The notes: generated by a model not told the origin, from the letters alone. A stretch of 64,000 nt of DNA from Luteitalea pratensis (GCF_001618865.1 NZ_CP015136.1:4871001-4935000), one strand, 5' to 3'. Counted from the stretch's first letter, positions 34,185-47,134 are shown. Program-made: numbers and translations.

Positions 34185-35819
34185 ATGGTCGACCGTGATC
34201 GTGACCTGACGCACCTTCCGGACTTGTGGCACAAGCCACAACACGGACCAGTCCGGAGCAGGCGACCGGTCTACGAGGATCTCCTCCCGCCATGCAATCA
34301 CGCCTGTCCGGCAGGTGAACCGATTCAGGGCTGGCTCGATCATGCGCAGGCCGGCCGTTACCGCGAGGCCTGGTCGCTGCTGGTGCAGGCCAACCCGTTC
34401 CCCGCGATTCACGGCCGCGTCTGCTACCACCCCTGCGAGTCGGCCTGCAATCGCGGCAAACTCGACGCCGCCGTCAGCATCCACTCCGTCGAACGTTTCC
34501 TCGGTGACCTGGCCCTCGACCAGGGGTGGCCGCTCCCGGCGGGGGCCCCGGCTTCCGGCTTGAAGGTCCTCGTCGTTGGCGCCGGTCCGAGCGGACTGTC
34601 GGCGGCATACCACCTCCGGCGCCTCGGGCACGACGTCGTCGTCCGCGACGCCGGACCGGTCGCCGGCGGCATGATGCACTTCGGCATTCCGGCCTATCGC
34701 CTGCCACGCGCCATCCTCGATGCGGAGGTCGGGCGACTTGCCGACCTGGGCGTCGTGTTCGAATTCAACCACAAGGTGACCGACCTCGAGACCGAGTGGC
34801 AGGACGGCGGCTTCGCGGCCGTCTTCCTTGCGGTGGGCGCACACCTCGGCAAACGCGCGGGCATTCCGGCGCGCGACGCGGGGCGGATGCTCGATGCCCT
34901 GGCGTTCCTGAAGAATGTCGAAGCCGGCACCCCGCCGAAGCTCGGGCGCCGCGTCGCCGTCTATGGCGGTGGCAACACCGCGATGGACGCCGCCCGCACG
35001 GCCGTCCGGCTCGGCTACGAACCGCTCATCATCTACCGGCGCGACCGCGAGCACATGCCGGCGCACGGCGAGGAAGCCGACGACGCCCTCGAGGAGGGCG
35101 TGAAGATTCACTGGCTGCGATCGATTGCCGGGATGGACGGCGGCGCGCTGACCGTCGAAGTGATGGCGCTCGACGAGCGCGGCCGGCCGCACGGCACCGG
35201 TGAGTTCGAGACGATCGAGGCCGATGCCCTGATCCTCGCGCTCGGGCAGGACACGGACACGAGTTTCCTGAAGGGCGTGTCCGGCGTCACCATGACCAGC
35301 GACGGCAGCGTCATCGTCGACGCTGCGATGATGACCGGCCGCCGGGGCCTCTTCGCTGGCGGTGACATGGTGCCGGCCGAGCGCACGGTCACCTATGCCG
35401 TCGGCCATGGCCGACGCGCCGCCACGCACATCGACGCCTGGCTTCGGAAGCAGGCGTATGCGACGACGGACACGGGCCCCATCGCGACCTTCGACAAACT
35501 GCACCTCTGGTTCTACACGGACGTCTCGCATCGTCCGCAGCCGCGCGTCGACGCCGACATCCGCAAGACCGGTTTCGGTGAAGTCGTCGCCGGCTACACG
35601 GAGCAGGAGGCCCAACGGGAGGCGGCACGCTGCCTCTCGTGCGGCACCTGCTTCGAGTGCGACGGTTGCTACGCCGCCTGTCCAGAGGACGCGATTCTCA
35701 AGCTTGGTCCCGGCAAGCGGTACGCGTACGACTACGCGAAGTGCACGGGCTGCGCCGTGTGCTTCGAGCAGTGCCCGTGCCACGCCATCTCGATGGTGCC
35801 CGAGCCCGAGGCCCAGTGA
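34185..35819 (+). CDS. GltD-like NAD(P)H:ferredoxin-type oxidoreductase with Fe-S domains
   Basis: The 544-residue product begins with the Fe-S domain typical of glutamate-synthase small subunits and PreT/NfnB proteins (CNHACPAGEPIQGW, CYHPCESACNRGKLD), then the FAD motif KVLVVGAGPSGLSAAYHL, the NAD(P) motif VAVYGGGNTAMDAARTA and GLFAGGDMVPAERTVTYAVG. Two C-terminal 4Fe-4S clusters follow (CLSCGTCFECDGCYAACP, CTGCAVCFEQCPCHAISM). It probably moves electrons between NAD(P)H and ferredoxin or the partner flavoprotein. The next gene, pyruvate:ferredoxin oxidoreductase, starts 8 bases later, so the two are one operon. Confidence 0.85.
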   Translation: MVDRDRDLTHLPDLWHKPQHGPVRSRRPVYEDLLPPCNHACPAGEPIQGWLDHAQAGRYREAWSLLVQANPFPAIHGRVCYHPCESACNRGKLDAAVSIHSVERFLGDLALDQGWPLPAGAPASGLKVLVVGAGPSGLSAAYHLRRLGHDVVVRDAGPVAGGMMHFGIPAYRLPRAILDAEVGRLADLGVVFEFNHKVTDLETEWQDGGFAAVFLAVGAHLGKRAGIPARDAGRMLDALAFLKNVEAGTPPKLGRRVAVYGGGNTAMDAARTAVRLGYEPLIIYRRDREHMPAHGEEADDALEEGVKIHWLRSIAGMDGGALTVEVMALDERGRPHGTGEFETIEADALILALGQDTDTSFLKGVSGVTMTSDGSVIVDAAMMTGRRGLFAGGDMVPAERTVTYAVGHGRRAATHIDAWLRKQAYATTDTGPIATFDKLHLWFYTDVSHRPQPRVDADIRKTGFGEVVAGYTEQEAQREAARCLSCGTCFECDGCYAACPEDAILKLGPGKRYAYDYAKCTGCAVCFEQCPCHAISMVPEPEAQ

Positions 35820-35827
35820 GTCCCGCC

Positions 35828-39391
<3,564 letters not shown>

Positions 39392-39394
39392 GCC

Positions 39395-40384
39395 ATGGCG
39401 GACCTCTCGACGACATACCTCGGGCTCCCGCTGCCGCATCCGATCGTGGCCTCTGCAGGACCCATCGCGCAGTCGCTCGACGGCATCCGGTGCCTCGAAG
39501 ACGGCGGCGCGGCGGCCATCGTCCTGCCGTCGCTGTTCGAGGAGCAGATCCAGCGCGAGAACGAGGCCCTCGCCCGCCTGACGGCCGCGGGGGCCGACAG
39601 CACCGGCGAGGCCAGCAGCTACTTCCCGCCGAAGGCCGGCGTCGAGGCCAGCTCGGGCGCATACCTCGAGCTCGTGCGCCAGGCACGAAGAGCGGTGAGC
39701 GTGCCGGTGATCGCCAGCCTGAACGGCGCCACGACCGACGGGTGGGTCGACTACGCGGGACAGGTCCAGGAGGCGGGGGCGCACGCCATCGAGTTGAACT
39801 TGTTCCACATCCCCACCGATCTGGCTGCCACCGGACGCGACGTCGAACGACGATACGAGGAGGTCGTCGGTGCCGTGTGCGCTGCCGTCTCGATCCCGGT
39901 CGCGGTGAAGATCGGTCCGTATTTCAGTGCCATGGGCGAGATGGCGGCGCGTTTGGTGACCGCCGGGGCGCGCGGACTCGTGCTGTTCAACCGCTTCTAC
40001 CAGCCGGACTTCGATCTCGACCGGATGCTGGTCGCGCCGACCCTCGACCTCAGTTCACCGGCCGAGATCAGGCTGCCACTGCTTTGGCTCGCTGTGCTGC
40101 ACGGCCGTCTCGACGCGTCGCTGGCGGCGACCACCGGCGTGCACTCGCACGTCGAGGCCGCCAAGTACATCCTCGCGGGGGCCGATGCCGTGATGTCCAC
40201 CTCGGCCCTGCTCAAGCACGGCCCAAAGCATCTCGCGACGATGCGCCAGGACCTCGAGGCATGGATGGACGAGAAGGCGTTCACGTCCGTGGCGCAGATC
40301 CGCGGATCGATGAGCCAGCAGCGCGTTGCTGCGCCCTCGGCCTTCGAGCGAGCGAACTACATCAGGATTCTCAATAGCTGGTAG
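39395..40384 (+). CDS. Dihydroorotate dehydrogenase-like flavoprotein
   Basis: The 329-residue product is a TIM-barrel FMN protein of the DHOD/PreA class: LGLPLPHPIVASAGPIAQSL, then PVIASLNGATTDGWVDYAG, AIELNLFHIPTD, IPVAVKIGPYFSAM, GARGLVLFNRFYQPDFDLD and GADAVMSTSALLKHGPKHL. The usual catalytic segment is altered relative to biosynthetic PyrD, and it lies in a redox operon, so it is probably not for pyrimidine synthesis. With the GltD-like partner it resembles the PreT-PreA pair. It begins 3 bases after the PFOR stop and closes the three-gene operon. Confidence 0.85.
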   Translation: MADLSTTYLGLPLPHPIVASAGPIAQSLDGIRCLEDGGAAAIVLPSLFEEQIQRENEALARLTAAGADSTGEASSYFPPKAGVEASSGAYLELVRQARRAVSVPVIASLNGATTDGWVDYAGQVQEAGAHAIELNLFHIPTDLAATGRDVERRYEEVVGAVCAAVSIPVAVKIGPYFSAMGEMAARLVTAGARGLVLFNRFYQPDFDLDRMLVAPTLDLSSPAEIRLPLLWLAVLHGRLDASLAATTGVHSHVEAAKYILAGADAVMSTSALLKHGPKHLATMRQDLEAWMDEKAFTSVAQIRGSMSQQRVAAPSAFERANYIRILNSW

Positions 40385-40457
40385 GGCCGCGGGTTCAACG
40401 GCGCCGCGCCAGGCGCAAAGACCGACGCTCCAAGGCGGCAGCGGGCCGCATTCGCCT

Positions 40458-40823
40458 CTACCGAGCCGATCGCTGACGTTTCAGCGCCTCGAACTCCTCT
40501 TGCAAGCGATCGAGTTCGTTGTCCGACATGCCCTCGAGCCGGACCAGATGATCACGGGCACCGGTCGTACTGCGAATCAGTTCGTCGAGCTTCAGTTGCA
40601 GGGCCCTGGTGTCGCGGTTCTGGGTGTTCTGCAGGAGAAACGCGACGAGAAACGTCGCTTGGGAGGCCAGGGTATTCATCGTCAATTGCCAGGTGTCGGA
40701 GAATCGGAACACCGGTCCCAGGACGAGCCACAGTGCGGTCACCACCACGGACGCCATGAACGTCCAGGGCGATCCGATGATGGCAGCAGTGCGGTCGGCG
40801 ATGTTACGGAATGTGTCCTGCAT
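40458..40823 (-). CDS. Low-affinity iron permease-family membrane protein
   Basis: The 121-residue product starts FRNIADRTAAIIGSPWTFMA and has two membrane helices (about 20-40 and 50-70) with the family block VLGPVFRFSDTWQLTMNTLA, followed by FLLQNTQNRDTRALQLKLDE and a coiled-coil tail. Proteins of this family were named after fungal Fet4-like iron transporters, but in bacteria the role is mostly unproven. The ATG at 40823 is chosen because the family homology begins there; the 131 codons upstream have no relation to it. Confidence 0.8.
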   Translation of the reverse strand: MQDTFRNIADRTAAIIGSPWTFMASVVVTALWLVLGPVFRFSDTWQLTMNTLASQATFLVAFLLQNTQNRDTRALQLKLDELIRSTTGARDHLVRLEGMSDNELDRLQEEFEALKRQRSAR

Positions 40824-40976
40824 ACGAAGTGGCTCCCTGATCGATGCGCCGGACTCCCGGGCGGTGCAGCCCTTCGCATTGCAACGGGCGTACCTTCTGC
40901 ATCGATCGGGCACCTGCTCGAATGGCAGGGCTGGCTGTGGACGCGGCTTTCCACTGGCTCGACGACCCGTACCGCC

Positions 40977-41189
40977 ACGCACTACACCCTGAAGGTCGAT
41001 ATCGGCGGCCTCAGTGGCGTCCTTGCGCCGCTGCTCGGCAAGCAGCCGCCCGATTCGCACGTATGGATTCTGGGCGGCGAAGCGCCAGCATTCGTGAAGT
41101 CCGAGCAACCGCTGTACATGGGCGGGCCGCTCTGGCGCATCGAACTCGTCAGCCCGACGTGGCGTCGGGCGGGAGCGGCGAAACACTGA
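40977..41189 (+). pseudogene. Conserved protein, C-terminal remnant
   Basis: HYTLKVDIGGLSGVLAPLLG, then KQPPDSHVWILGGEAPAFVK and LYMGGPLWRIELVSP, reads as the well-formed C-terminus of a bacterial protein, but there is no start codon and no continuous upstream frame. I recall similar C-termini in unnamed secreted proteins of this phylum but cannot assign a function. It ends about 110 bases from the convergent YceI gene. Confidence 0.5.
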
Positions 41190-41254
41190 CTTTGCAGCGT
41201 GACTGCGCGAGGCGTTGCGCATCGCTGCGCAGCGACGGCCGCTGGAGCACCGAC

Positions 41255-41284
41255 GGACGACGCGGCGTCGCGCCGGCGTCGTCC
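41255..41284 (-). terminator. Strong hairpin downstream of the YceI gene
   Basis: GGACGACGC pairs with GCGTCGTCC, with an inner GGCG/CGCC extension around a TCG loop and one bulge. It begins 14 bases beyond the YceI stop codon (41298) on the minus strand. There is no clear U-tract. Confidence 0.5.
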
Positions 41285-41297
41285 GGTCAGCTGGCGC

Positions 41298-41858
41298 TTA
41301 CTTGCTGGGTACCGCCTGCACCGACAACGTGATCTTCACGTCGTCTCCGACCAGGAATCCGCCGGTCTCGAGCGCGGCATTCCAGTTCAGGCCGTAGTCC
41401 TTGCGGTTCAGCGTGTATTCGGCCTCGAAGAAGATGCGCTCGTTGCCCCAGGGGTCCGCGGCCTTGCCGAGGAAGCTCACGGGCAGCGTGATTCGACGAG
41501 TGACGTCACGAATCGTGAAGTCGCCGGTGACCTCGAACAGTTCGCCGCCGCGCGCCGCCAGCGAGGTACTGACGAAGGTGATCGTGGGGAACTTCTCGGT
41601 GTCGAAGAAGTCGCCCGAACGGAGGTGCGCATCGCGGTCCTTCTGGTTGGTGTCGATGCTCGCGGCCTGGATGGTGAAGGTCACCGTCGAATTGGCCGGG
41701 TTGGCATCGTCGAAAGCGATCGTGCCGGCGAACTCCGAGAACCGGCCGCGCACCTTCGTGATCAGGTGGCGCACGGCAAACGTCGCGTCGGAGTGGGTGA
41801 CGTCGATCGCATAAGTCTGAAGGCCGATGGGAGCGGTGGCGGTGGCGGTAGTAGTCAT
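41298..41858 (-). CDS. YceI family protein
   Basis: The 186-residue product is a lipocalin-like beta barrel: YAIDVTHSDATFAVRHLITK, VRGRFSEFAGTIAFDD, SIDTNQKDRDAHLRSGDFFD, TEKFPTITFVST, ITLPVSFLGKAADPWGNERI and RKDYGLNWNAALETGGFLVG. The last block and the D-x-H-L-R-S motif are diagnostic. YceI proteins bind polyisoprenoids or amphiphiles. Many are periplasmic, but this copy has no signal peptide, so it is probably cytoplasmic. It is preceded by a well-formed promoter with an embedded palindrome, implying tight regulation. Confidence 0.9.
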   Translation of the reverse strand: MTTTATATAPIGLQTYAIDVTHSDATFAVRHLITKVRGRFSEFAGTIAFDDANPANSTVTFTIQAASIDTNQKDRDAHLRSGDFFDTEKFPTITFVSTSLAARGGELFEVTGDFTIRDVTRRITLPVSFLGKAADPWGNERIFFEAEYTLNRKDYGLNWNAALETGGFLVGDDVKITLSVQAVPSK

Positions 41859-41971
41859 GGTCTTGTCCTTCGATTCCTGTATGTGGGCGAGCCCGCCGAA
41901 GGTGTCGTCGTGCGACGACTGGAACGGCCGGCTCTGGTTGAGTTCCAGCTGCAAGCCAGAGTGCATGTGAC

Positions 41972-42001
41972 GACAATAAATGTTTAAACACACATTGTCA
42001 A
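41972..42001 (-). promoter_or_regulatory. YceI promoter with overlapping 28-bp palindromic operator
   Basis: On the minus strand TTGACA (42001-41996) and TATTGT (41978-41973) are 17 bases apart. The spacer contains the perfect palindrome TGTTTAAACA (41981-41990), and outer arms GACAAT (41972-41977) and ATTGTC (41994-41999) extend it to 28 bp with three mismatched pairs. A dimeric repressor of MarR or TetR type would fit. No regulator gene is adjacent. The AT-rich block stands out in GC-rich surroundings. Confidence 0.6.
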
Positions 42002-42034
42002 TCATGAAGAGACATGCCGTCCACTATCGTCTCC

Positions 42035-42185
42035 TCATCGCTCCGCCCTGGGCCCTGGGGACTTAACGGCGTGCTTTCGTATGCGGTCAGGCAGCGGACA
42101 AACCAAATCGGCCTGCGGATGGCGTTGGGCGCGAGATCACGGGATATCCTGCTCTCCTTCACCGGACGTGGCCTGCGCGAGCAAG
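42035..42185 (+). pseudogene. ADOP permease remnant (final FtsX block)
   Basis: GLNGVLSYAVRQRTNQIGLR, then MALGARSRDILLSFTGRGLR, matches the last cytoplasmic loop of FtsX-type permeases as seen in both intact ADOP genes here. Everything else of the gene is gone, and the frame runs without a stop into the following DUF1810 gene. Confidence 0.65.
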
Positions 42186-42220
42186 CCGTATGGAGCCGGG
42201 GCACGGAGACGGGTAAGCCG

Positions 42221-42712
42221 ATGTCACGATTGGATCGTTTCCGCGAGGCCCAGAATTCGTCGCACGCGGGATTCGAGTCCGCTCTCGCCGAGTTGAGAAG
42301 TGGCGGGAAGCGTGGACATTGGATCTGGTACGTATTCCCCCAGATCGATGGGTTGGGGATGTCCGGCATGTCGCAGGCGTTCGCGATCGATGGCGAGGAC
42401 GAGGCCGCAGCATTCCTGCGCGACGCGGAACTGCGTTCCCGGTTGCTTACGATCACCAGCACGGTCGCCGAGCAGTTGAGCACGGGCCGAGTGTCGTCGC
42501 TGCGCACCTTGATGGGCTCCGACATCGACGCCATGAAGGTCGTGTCGTCGCTGACGCTCTTCGGCCACGTCGCCAGGAAACTCAACGACATCGAGGGCCT
42601 CGATGCGTACGGCGCGATGGCGAGAGTCGCAGACGACGTATTGGCCATGGCGGAGTCGCAGGGATATCCGCCTTGCGCCCATACGCTGCGGCGCCTGCGC
42701 GCCACAGCGTGA
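42221..42712 (+). CDS. DUF1810 family protein
   Basis: The 163-residue product opens with LDRFREAQNSSHAGFESALA and GHWIWYVFPQIDGLGMSGMS, the diagnostic block of DUF1810, followed by LRSRLLTITSTVAEQ and MKVVSSLTLFGHVA. The family is small, cytoplasmic and of unknown function. The ATG at 42221 marks the family start; the same frame is open upstream into the ADOP remnant, so a spurious longer annotation is easy to make. No neighbour is clearly cotranscribed. Confidence 0.85.
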   Translation: MSRLDRFREAQNSSHAGFESALAELRSGGKRGHWIWYVFPQIDGLGMSGMSQAFAIDGEDEAAAFLRDAELRSRLLTITSTVAEQLSTGRVSSLRTLMGSDIDAMKVVSSLTLFGHVARKLNDIEGLDAYGAMARVADDVLAMAESQGYPPCAHTLRRLRATA

Positions 42713-42805
42713 TGTCGTCAGCGACTTACGATTCAGTCCTTGTTCTTCTGCTCTAAGCAAGGTGCTCCCCTTCAGTCGTCGCTGGCCACGCGTCGCTCGC
42801 TCGAC

Positions 42806-44209
42806 TCAGCGTCGAACCGCTGCCGCGGCCGCCGCGTCCAGTTCTTCCTCGGTCGGGAAGCGGTCGAAACGGCGCGTGAGCGGTTTTCCACGCAGGTGCG
42901 TGTCGAAGAAATCGAGCATCGCCGTCCAATCGTCCGCCGTGAACGCATGGCCGTGGTGGGCGTAGTTCACGCCGAGCCGAGTCTCGGCGCCCAGGAGCGC
43001 ATACGCGGGCCTGGCGCCGAGCATCGATTGGCGGACGGCTTCCGGCAGCGAGATCGTGTCGGTGTCGCCTTCGAGGGCGATGAACGGGCGCGGCGCGGCG
43101 AGCGCCAGGAACCAGTGCTGATCGAACGGCAGTTTCTCGCGTTGGCCCCGGAACTGGTGCAGGTGCGGAGAGAACCAGTTCGGGTACTTCAACTCCATGA
43201 TGTCGAGCGTCTCGCTCCGGCGCGGTCCCGCGAAGCGATAGGCGCCCACTCCTCCCCCACCGGTCACCACCGGCGCGCCCATCAGGCGATCGTCGAACGC
43301 CGCCGCGATCATCGCGGCCTTCCCGTTGCGCGACGCACCTGTGATGATCAGCTTGCCCGCGTCGATCGACTTGTCCTGTTCGAGGTAGTCGGCGACACGC
43401 GACGCACCCCATGCCCAGCCCGCGAGGATGCCCCAGTCGTAGCCTGGATACATCGGAAAGAAGCGGGTGTTCCGGAACGCCCAGCTCCCATCCAGGTTAC
43501 GGAGCGTGGTGTCTTCGGCACAGTCATTCGGGTTGAACAGCACCAGCGCATACCCGCGACGCAGCTCGTCTGCACGCTCCGTCGCGAATGAGGCCGCTGT
43601 CGGTGGAGTGCGGCCGCCGCGACCGCCATCGGACGCCGGCGCCGCCGCGGGGACGGGCCCGACCATCAGCAACACGTTCTCGCCGCGTCCCTGGTTGGGC
43701 CCCTGCGGCAATCGCGGCAGCACCGTCCCACCGGGCGGCGTCCCTCCGAGGAGGATGACCGCGGGGAACGGCCCTCCCGTGACTGGCGCAAACAGGCCGA
43801 TGTCGAGGCCGAGATGTTCGTTCGGACCAAAGGTCAAGTGAATGAGGCGATACCGGACCGTGCCATCCAGCACCAACTCGCTCGCGATCTCCCGTCCCCT
43901 GACGTTCCCGGGCGGCGGTGGCATGTGACCCACGGCGTAGTACGACAGGACCTGTCGCATCTCTTCCCGGCGTTGCTGCCACTGACGCCGGGTCGTGACC
44001 TTCGTGCCGTCGTTCTTCACCATGACGTCGGGCATCGCGGGCCGACCAGATAACTCCGCCGCTCCAGGCAGGCTCGGCTTGCCCGTGGCGATCGGCGGCA
44101 TGGGAATCTCGCGAGCAACAGCAGCGGCAGGCGTCGCTGGATCCTGCGGGCGCACGACGCTCGACAGACCGAGCAGCCCGATGGAGATCACCCACGAGAT
44201 GGAACGCAT
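42806..44209 (-). CDS. Glucuronoyl esterase-like (CE15-type) hydrolase
   Basis: The 467-residue product has a short hydrophobic leader (ISWVISIGLLGLSSVV), consistent with export. It is an alpha/beta hydrolase with the CE15 nucleophile motif ITGASRNGKAAMIAAAFDD (S293), the acidic/aromatic YPGYDWGILAGWAWGAS before it, FIALEGDTDTISLPEAV and a C-terminal His in YAHHGHAFTADDW. CE15 enzymes split ester links between lignin and glucuronoxylan; acetyl-xylan-type esterases are close alternatives. Start at 44209 is used because the leader begins there. The gene stands alone. Confidence 0.75.
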   Translation of the reverse strand: MRSISWVISIGLLGLSSVVRPQDPATPAAAVAREIPMPPIATGKPSLPGAAELSGRPAMPDVMVKNDGTKVTTRRQWQQRREEMRQVLSYYAVGHMPPPPGNVRGREIASELVLDGTVRYRLIHLTFGPNEHLGLDIGLFAPVTGGPFPAVILLGGTPPGGTVLPRLPQGPNQGRGENVLLMVGPVPAAAPASDGGRGGRTPPTAASFATERADELRRGYALVLFNPNDCAEDTTLRNLDGSWAFRNTRFFPMYPGYDWGILAGWAWGASRVADYLEQDKSIDAGKLIITGASRNGKAAMIAAAFDDRLMGAPVVTGGGGVGAYRFAGPRRSETLDIMELKYPNWFSPHLHQFRGQREKLPFDQHWFLALAAPRPFIALEGDTDTISLPEAVRQSMLGARPAYALLGAETRLGVNYAHHGHAFTADDWTAMLDFFDTHLRGKPLTRRFDRFPTEEELDAAAAAAVRR

Positions 44210-44379
44210 GCGGCGTAATCTAGCGCATCCAGGGTGCTCCGTTGCTGTGCGATGGCTGCTGGCACACCATCCACCTGCGGCCATGGCAAGCTCCGCTGGA
44301 CAGCTGGGCGCTACCTGACGCAACCTCGACCTCAGGACGCGCTGGCGCCGCGCTGACGAAGCGCTCCGGAGACGACGAC

Positions 44380-45641
44380 ATGGCCACGGCACTGATCACG
44401 GGCACGAGCACGGGCATCGGGCTCGAGACGGCACGACTGTTTGCACAGCGTGGTTATCGCGTCATCGCGGCGGCACGCCATCCCGCCAGCGCCGACGGGC
44501 TGATCGCCGCGGCCGCCGAAGGGCTGCCGATCATGCCTCTCGCCCTCGACGTGGACAGCGATGCCTCCGTCGAGGCGGTGCTTGCGCACATCGGCCACGT
44601 TGACGTGCTGGTGAACAACGCAGGCATCGGTTCGGCAGCCCCGGTCGAACACATGCCGCTTGCCGAGACGCGCGCGCTGTTCGAGACCAATGTCTTCGGC
44701 GCGATCCGGATGACGCAGGCGGTGCTGCCCTCGATGCGGGCGCGCGGCCATGGCATCGTGATCAACGTCTCGTCGGTCATGGGCAGGCTCACCCTCCCCG
44801 GCCACGGCAGCTATGCGGCAACCAAGTTCGCCCTCGGCGCGTTGAGCGAAAGCCTGGCGATGGAAGTGCGTCCGTTCGGCATTCGTTCGTCCTCATCGAG
44901 CCCGGTGTCATCCTGACGCCGATCTGGGGCAAGCGCGACGTGCCGCTGCCGGAGGGGCATGCCTATGCGGCCACGATGGCTCGTCTCATGCGCATTTTCG
45001 GCTCGCAGTTCGAAGGCGGGACTCCGCCAGCGGTGGTGGCCACAGCCATCTGGCACGCGGCACAGCATCCCGATCCGCCGTTGCACATCCCGGTCGGGCC
45101 GGACGCCGACGTATGGGTTGAGGCACGCGAGCGACTCTCCGCCGACGACTGGGTGTCGACGATGGCCGAGCCCGATGACGAGCGTTTCATCGGACGGCTG
45201 GCCGACGCATGCGGAATCGACACGCTCGACGGCCCCTCCCTCTACGCCCGGCTGGCACCGGTGCGCACGCTCGCTCGCGACTACACGGCCGCGTGGTGCA
45301 GCCAGGACGCGTCCCGCGTGGCGTCGTTGTTCGAGGAAGACGGGACGCTCACCATCAACGACGGCGTGACCGCGCGCGGACGGGCGGCCATCGCGCAGGA
45401 CGCGCAGGGCTTCATGACCGCGTTCCCGGATCTCGTGGTGACCCTCGACCGGCTGGAGCCGCGAGGCGACGCGGTGCGCTATCACTGGACGCTCACGGGC
45501 ACCAATACCGGTCCAGGCGGCACCGGCAAGCCTGTTCGGGTGAGCGGTCACGAGGCATGGACGCTGGGCGCCGGTGGGCTCATCGCACGGTCGACCGGCG
45601 CCTTCGACGCGGCTGATTACGCGCGGCAACTCGCCGGCTGA
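44380..45641 (+). pseudogene. SDR oxidoreductase fused to SnoaL-like domain, one frameshift
   Basis: From the ATG at 44380 a short-chain dehydrogenase reads cleanly: ITGTSTGIGLETARLFAQRG (nucleotide motif), VLVNNAGIGSAA, VINVSSVMGRLTLPGHGSYA with ATK (Ser/Tyr/Lys triad), then AMEVRPFGIR. At about 44888 the frame is lost by one missing base and stops at 44916. The next frame continues seamlessly with FVLIEPGVILTPIWGKRDVP and carries a C-terminal NTF2/SnoaL domain (DYTAAWCSQDASRVASLFEE, RGRAAIAQDAQGF) to 45641. A single base insertion would restore about 420 residues, so this is a very recent mutation, a programmed event or a sequencing error. Confidence 0.75.
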
Positions 45642-45674
45642 TCGACGGTCGCCGCGGGTGGTATCCTCCGCGGC

Positions 45675-46535
45675 GTGCGCCTCCTTGCAACGCTGCTGTT
45701 CGTCTTGACGGCCACGGTGGCCCAGGCACAGGTCGTCACGCGCGACATCCCGTACGCCAATCCCGCGCACGAGCGTCAGGTGCTCGACGTCCACGCGCCG
45801 CCGGGTGCCAAGGGACGGCCAGTCGTCTTCTGGATTCACGGTGGCGGCTGGCAGACCGGTCACAAGGGACTGGTCGCGCTGAAGCCGCAGGCGTTCAACG
45901 ACGCCGGCTTCGTGTTCGTCTCGACCAACCATCGATTGTGGCCAGGCGTCGCGATGGGCGACATCATCCGGGACATCGCCAAGAGCCTGCGGTGGGTGCA
46001 CGACCACGTCGCCGAGTACGGTGGCGATCCGTCCACCGTGTTCGTGATGGGCCACTCGTCCGGTGCACAACTGGCCGCCCTCGTGTGCACCGACGACCGT
46101 TATCTCAAGGCCGAAGGCCTGTCCCTGGGAATGCTCAAGGGTTGTGTGCCGGTGGATGCCGACACCTTCGACGTCCCCGCGATCATCGAAGTCGCCGAGG
46201 TCCGGGCGCGAGTACACGGCTTTCCGCTGCCGACCAGCGGACATCGCCAGAAGTTCGGCAACGACCCGGTGAAGCACCGCGACCTCTCCGCCGTGACGCA
46301 CGTCGCGCCGGGCAAGAGCATCCCGCCGTTCCTGATCCTGCATGTGGCCGAGCATCCCGACGCCGGGGCGCAGGCCCGCCGCATGGCGGCGGCGCTGACG
46401 GCCGCGGGCATCACGGCCACCGTCGTGCCCGTCCGCGACACGTGGCACGCGGCCATCAACGACAACATCGGCAAGCCCGGCGATCCTGGCTCCGAGGCCG
46501 TGTTCGGCTTCGTCAAGCAGGTGCTGGCTCGGTGA
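45675..46535 (+). CDS. Secreted alpha/beta hydrolase (BD-FAE-like esterase)
   Basis: The 286-residue product has a signal peptide ([16 protein letters not shown], cleaved near AQA-Q), the oxyanion motif [11 protein letters not shown] (55-59), the nucleophile elbow [13 protein letters not shown] (S128) and a C-terminal [13 protein letters not shown] (catalytic His). This order is typical of carboxylesterases and feruloyl-esterase-like enzymes. The GTG at 45675 is the start. The next gene begins 15 bases after its stop on the same strand, so the two are probably cotranscribed. Confidence 0.85.
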   Translation: MRLLATLLFVLTATVAQAQVVTRDIPYANPAHERQVLDVHAPPGAKGRPVVFWIHGGGWQTGHKGLVALKPQAFNDAGFVFVSTNHRLWPGVAMGDIIRDIAKSLRWVHDHVAEYGGDPSTVFVMGHSSGAQLAALVCTDDRYLKAEGLSLGMLKGCVPVDADTFDVPAIIEVAEVRARVHGFPLPTSGHRQKFGNDPVKHRDLSAVTHVAPGKSIPPFLILHVAEHPDAGAQARRMAAALTAAGITATVVPVRDTWHAAINDNIGKPGDPGSEAVFGFVKQVLAR

Positions 46536-46549
46536 TATCCTGCCGCGCC

Positions 46550-47134
46550 ATGACCCGTTGCCTGTTGCTCGCGCTCGGTACGCTCGTCGTCATGACCGCC
46601 AATGCGCCGGCGCAGACGCCTGCGCCCGAGGCCCAGATTGCCGGAGCCGTGCAGGCGGCACCCGCCGACCAGCGGGCCACCGCCACGGTCATCGGCTTCG
46701 ATGCGCAAGGCAAGCACACCACCCTGCGCAAGGGCACGGGCACGCTGGTCTGCCTCGCCGACGATCCACGCGAGGACAAGTTCAGCGTCGCCTGCTATCA
46801 CAAGGACCTGGAGCCGTTCATGGCGCGCGGCCGCGAACTCGGGGCACTCGGACCGAGGGGTCGTGGCCCCGAGGACCCGCGGTGGAAAGAGATCGAGGCC
46901 GGAACCCTGCCCATGCCGAAGGAGCCTCGGCTCACCACGATCGTGCAGGGCAGCGCGTTCGACGCCGGCACCGGCATCGTGGCCGACAGCTACACGCGCT
47001 GGGTGATCTACACGTCGGGCGCCACAACCGAATCCACGGGCCTGCCGACGACACCGGGCCCCGGTGCGCCGTGGCTGATGTTTCCCGGCACGCCGGGCGC
47101 TCACATCATGATCAGCCCGGCTCGTCCCAAGTAG
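46550..47134 (+). CDS. Secreted protein of unknown function
   Basis: The 194-residue product has a signal peptide (LLLALGTLVVMTANAPAQ), then a region with TVIGFDAQGKHTTLRKGTGT and CLADDPREDKFSVACYHKD (two cysteines that could pair), and a C-terminal PGPGAPWLMFPGTPGAHIMI. I do not recognise a family; the WLMFPGTPGAHIM block looks conserved. It follows the alpha/beta hydrolase by 15 bases and probably shares its transcript, suggesting a common periplasmic setting. Confidence 0.65.
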   Translation: MTRCLLLALGTLVVMTANAPAQTPAPEAQIAGAVQAAPADQRATATVIGFDAQGKHTTLRKGTGTLVCLADDPREDKFSVACYHKDLEPFMARGRELGALGPRGRGPEDPRWKEIEAGTLPMPKEPRLTTIVQGSAFDAGTGIVADSYTRWVIYTSGATTESTGLPTTPGPGAPWLMFPGTPGAHIMISPARPK

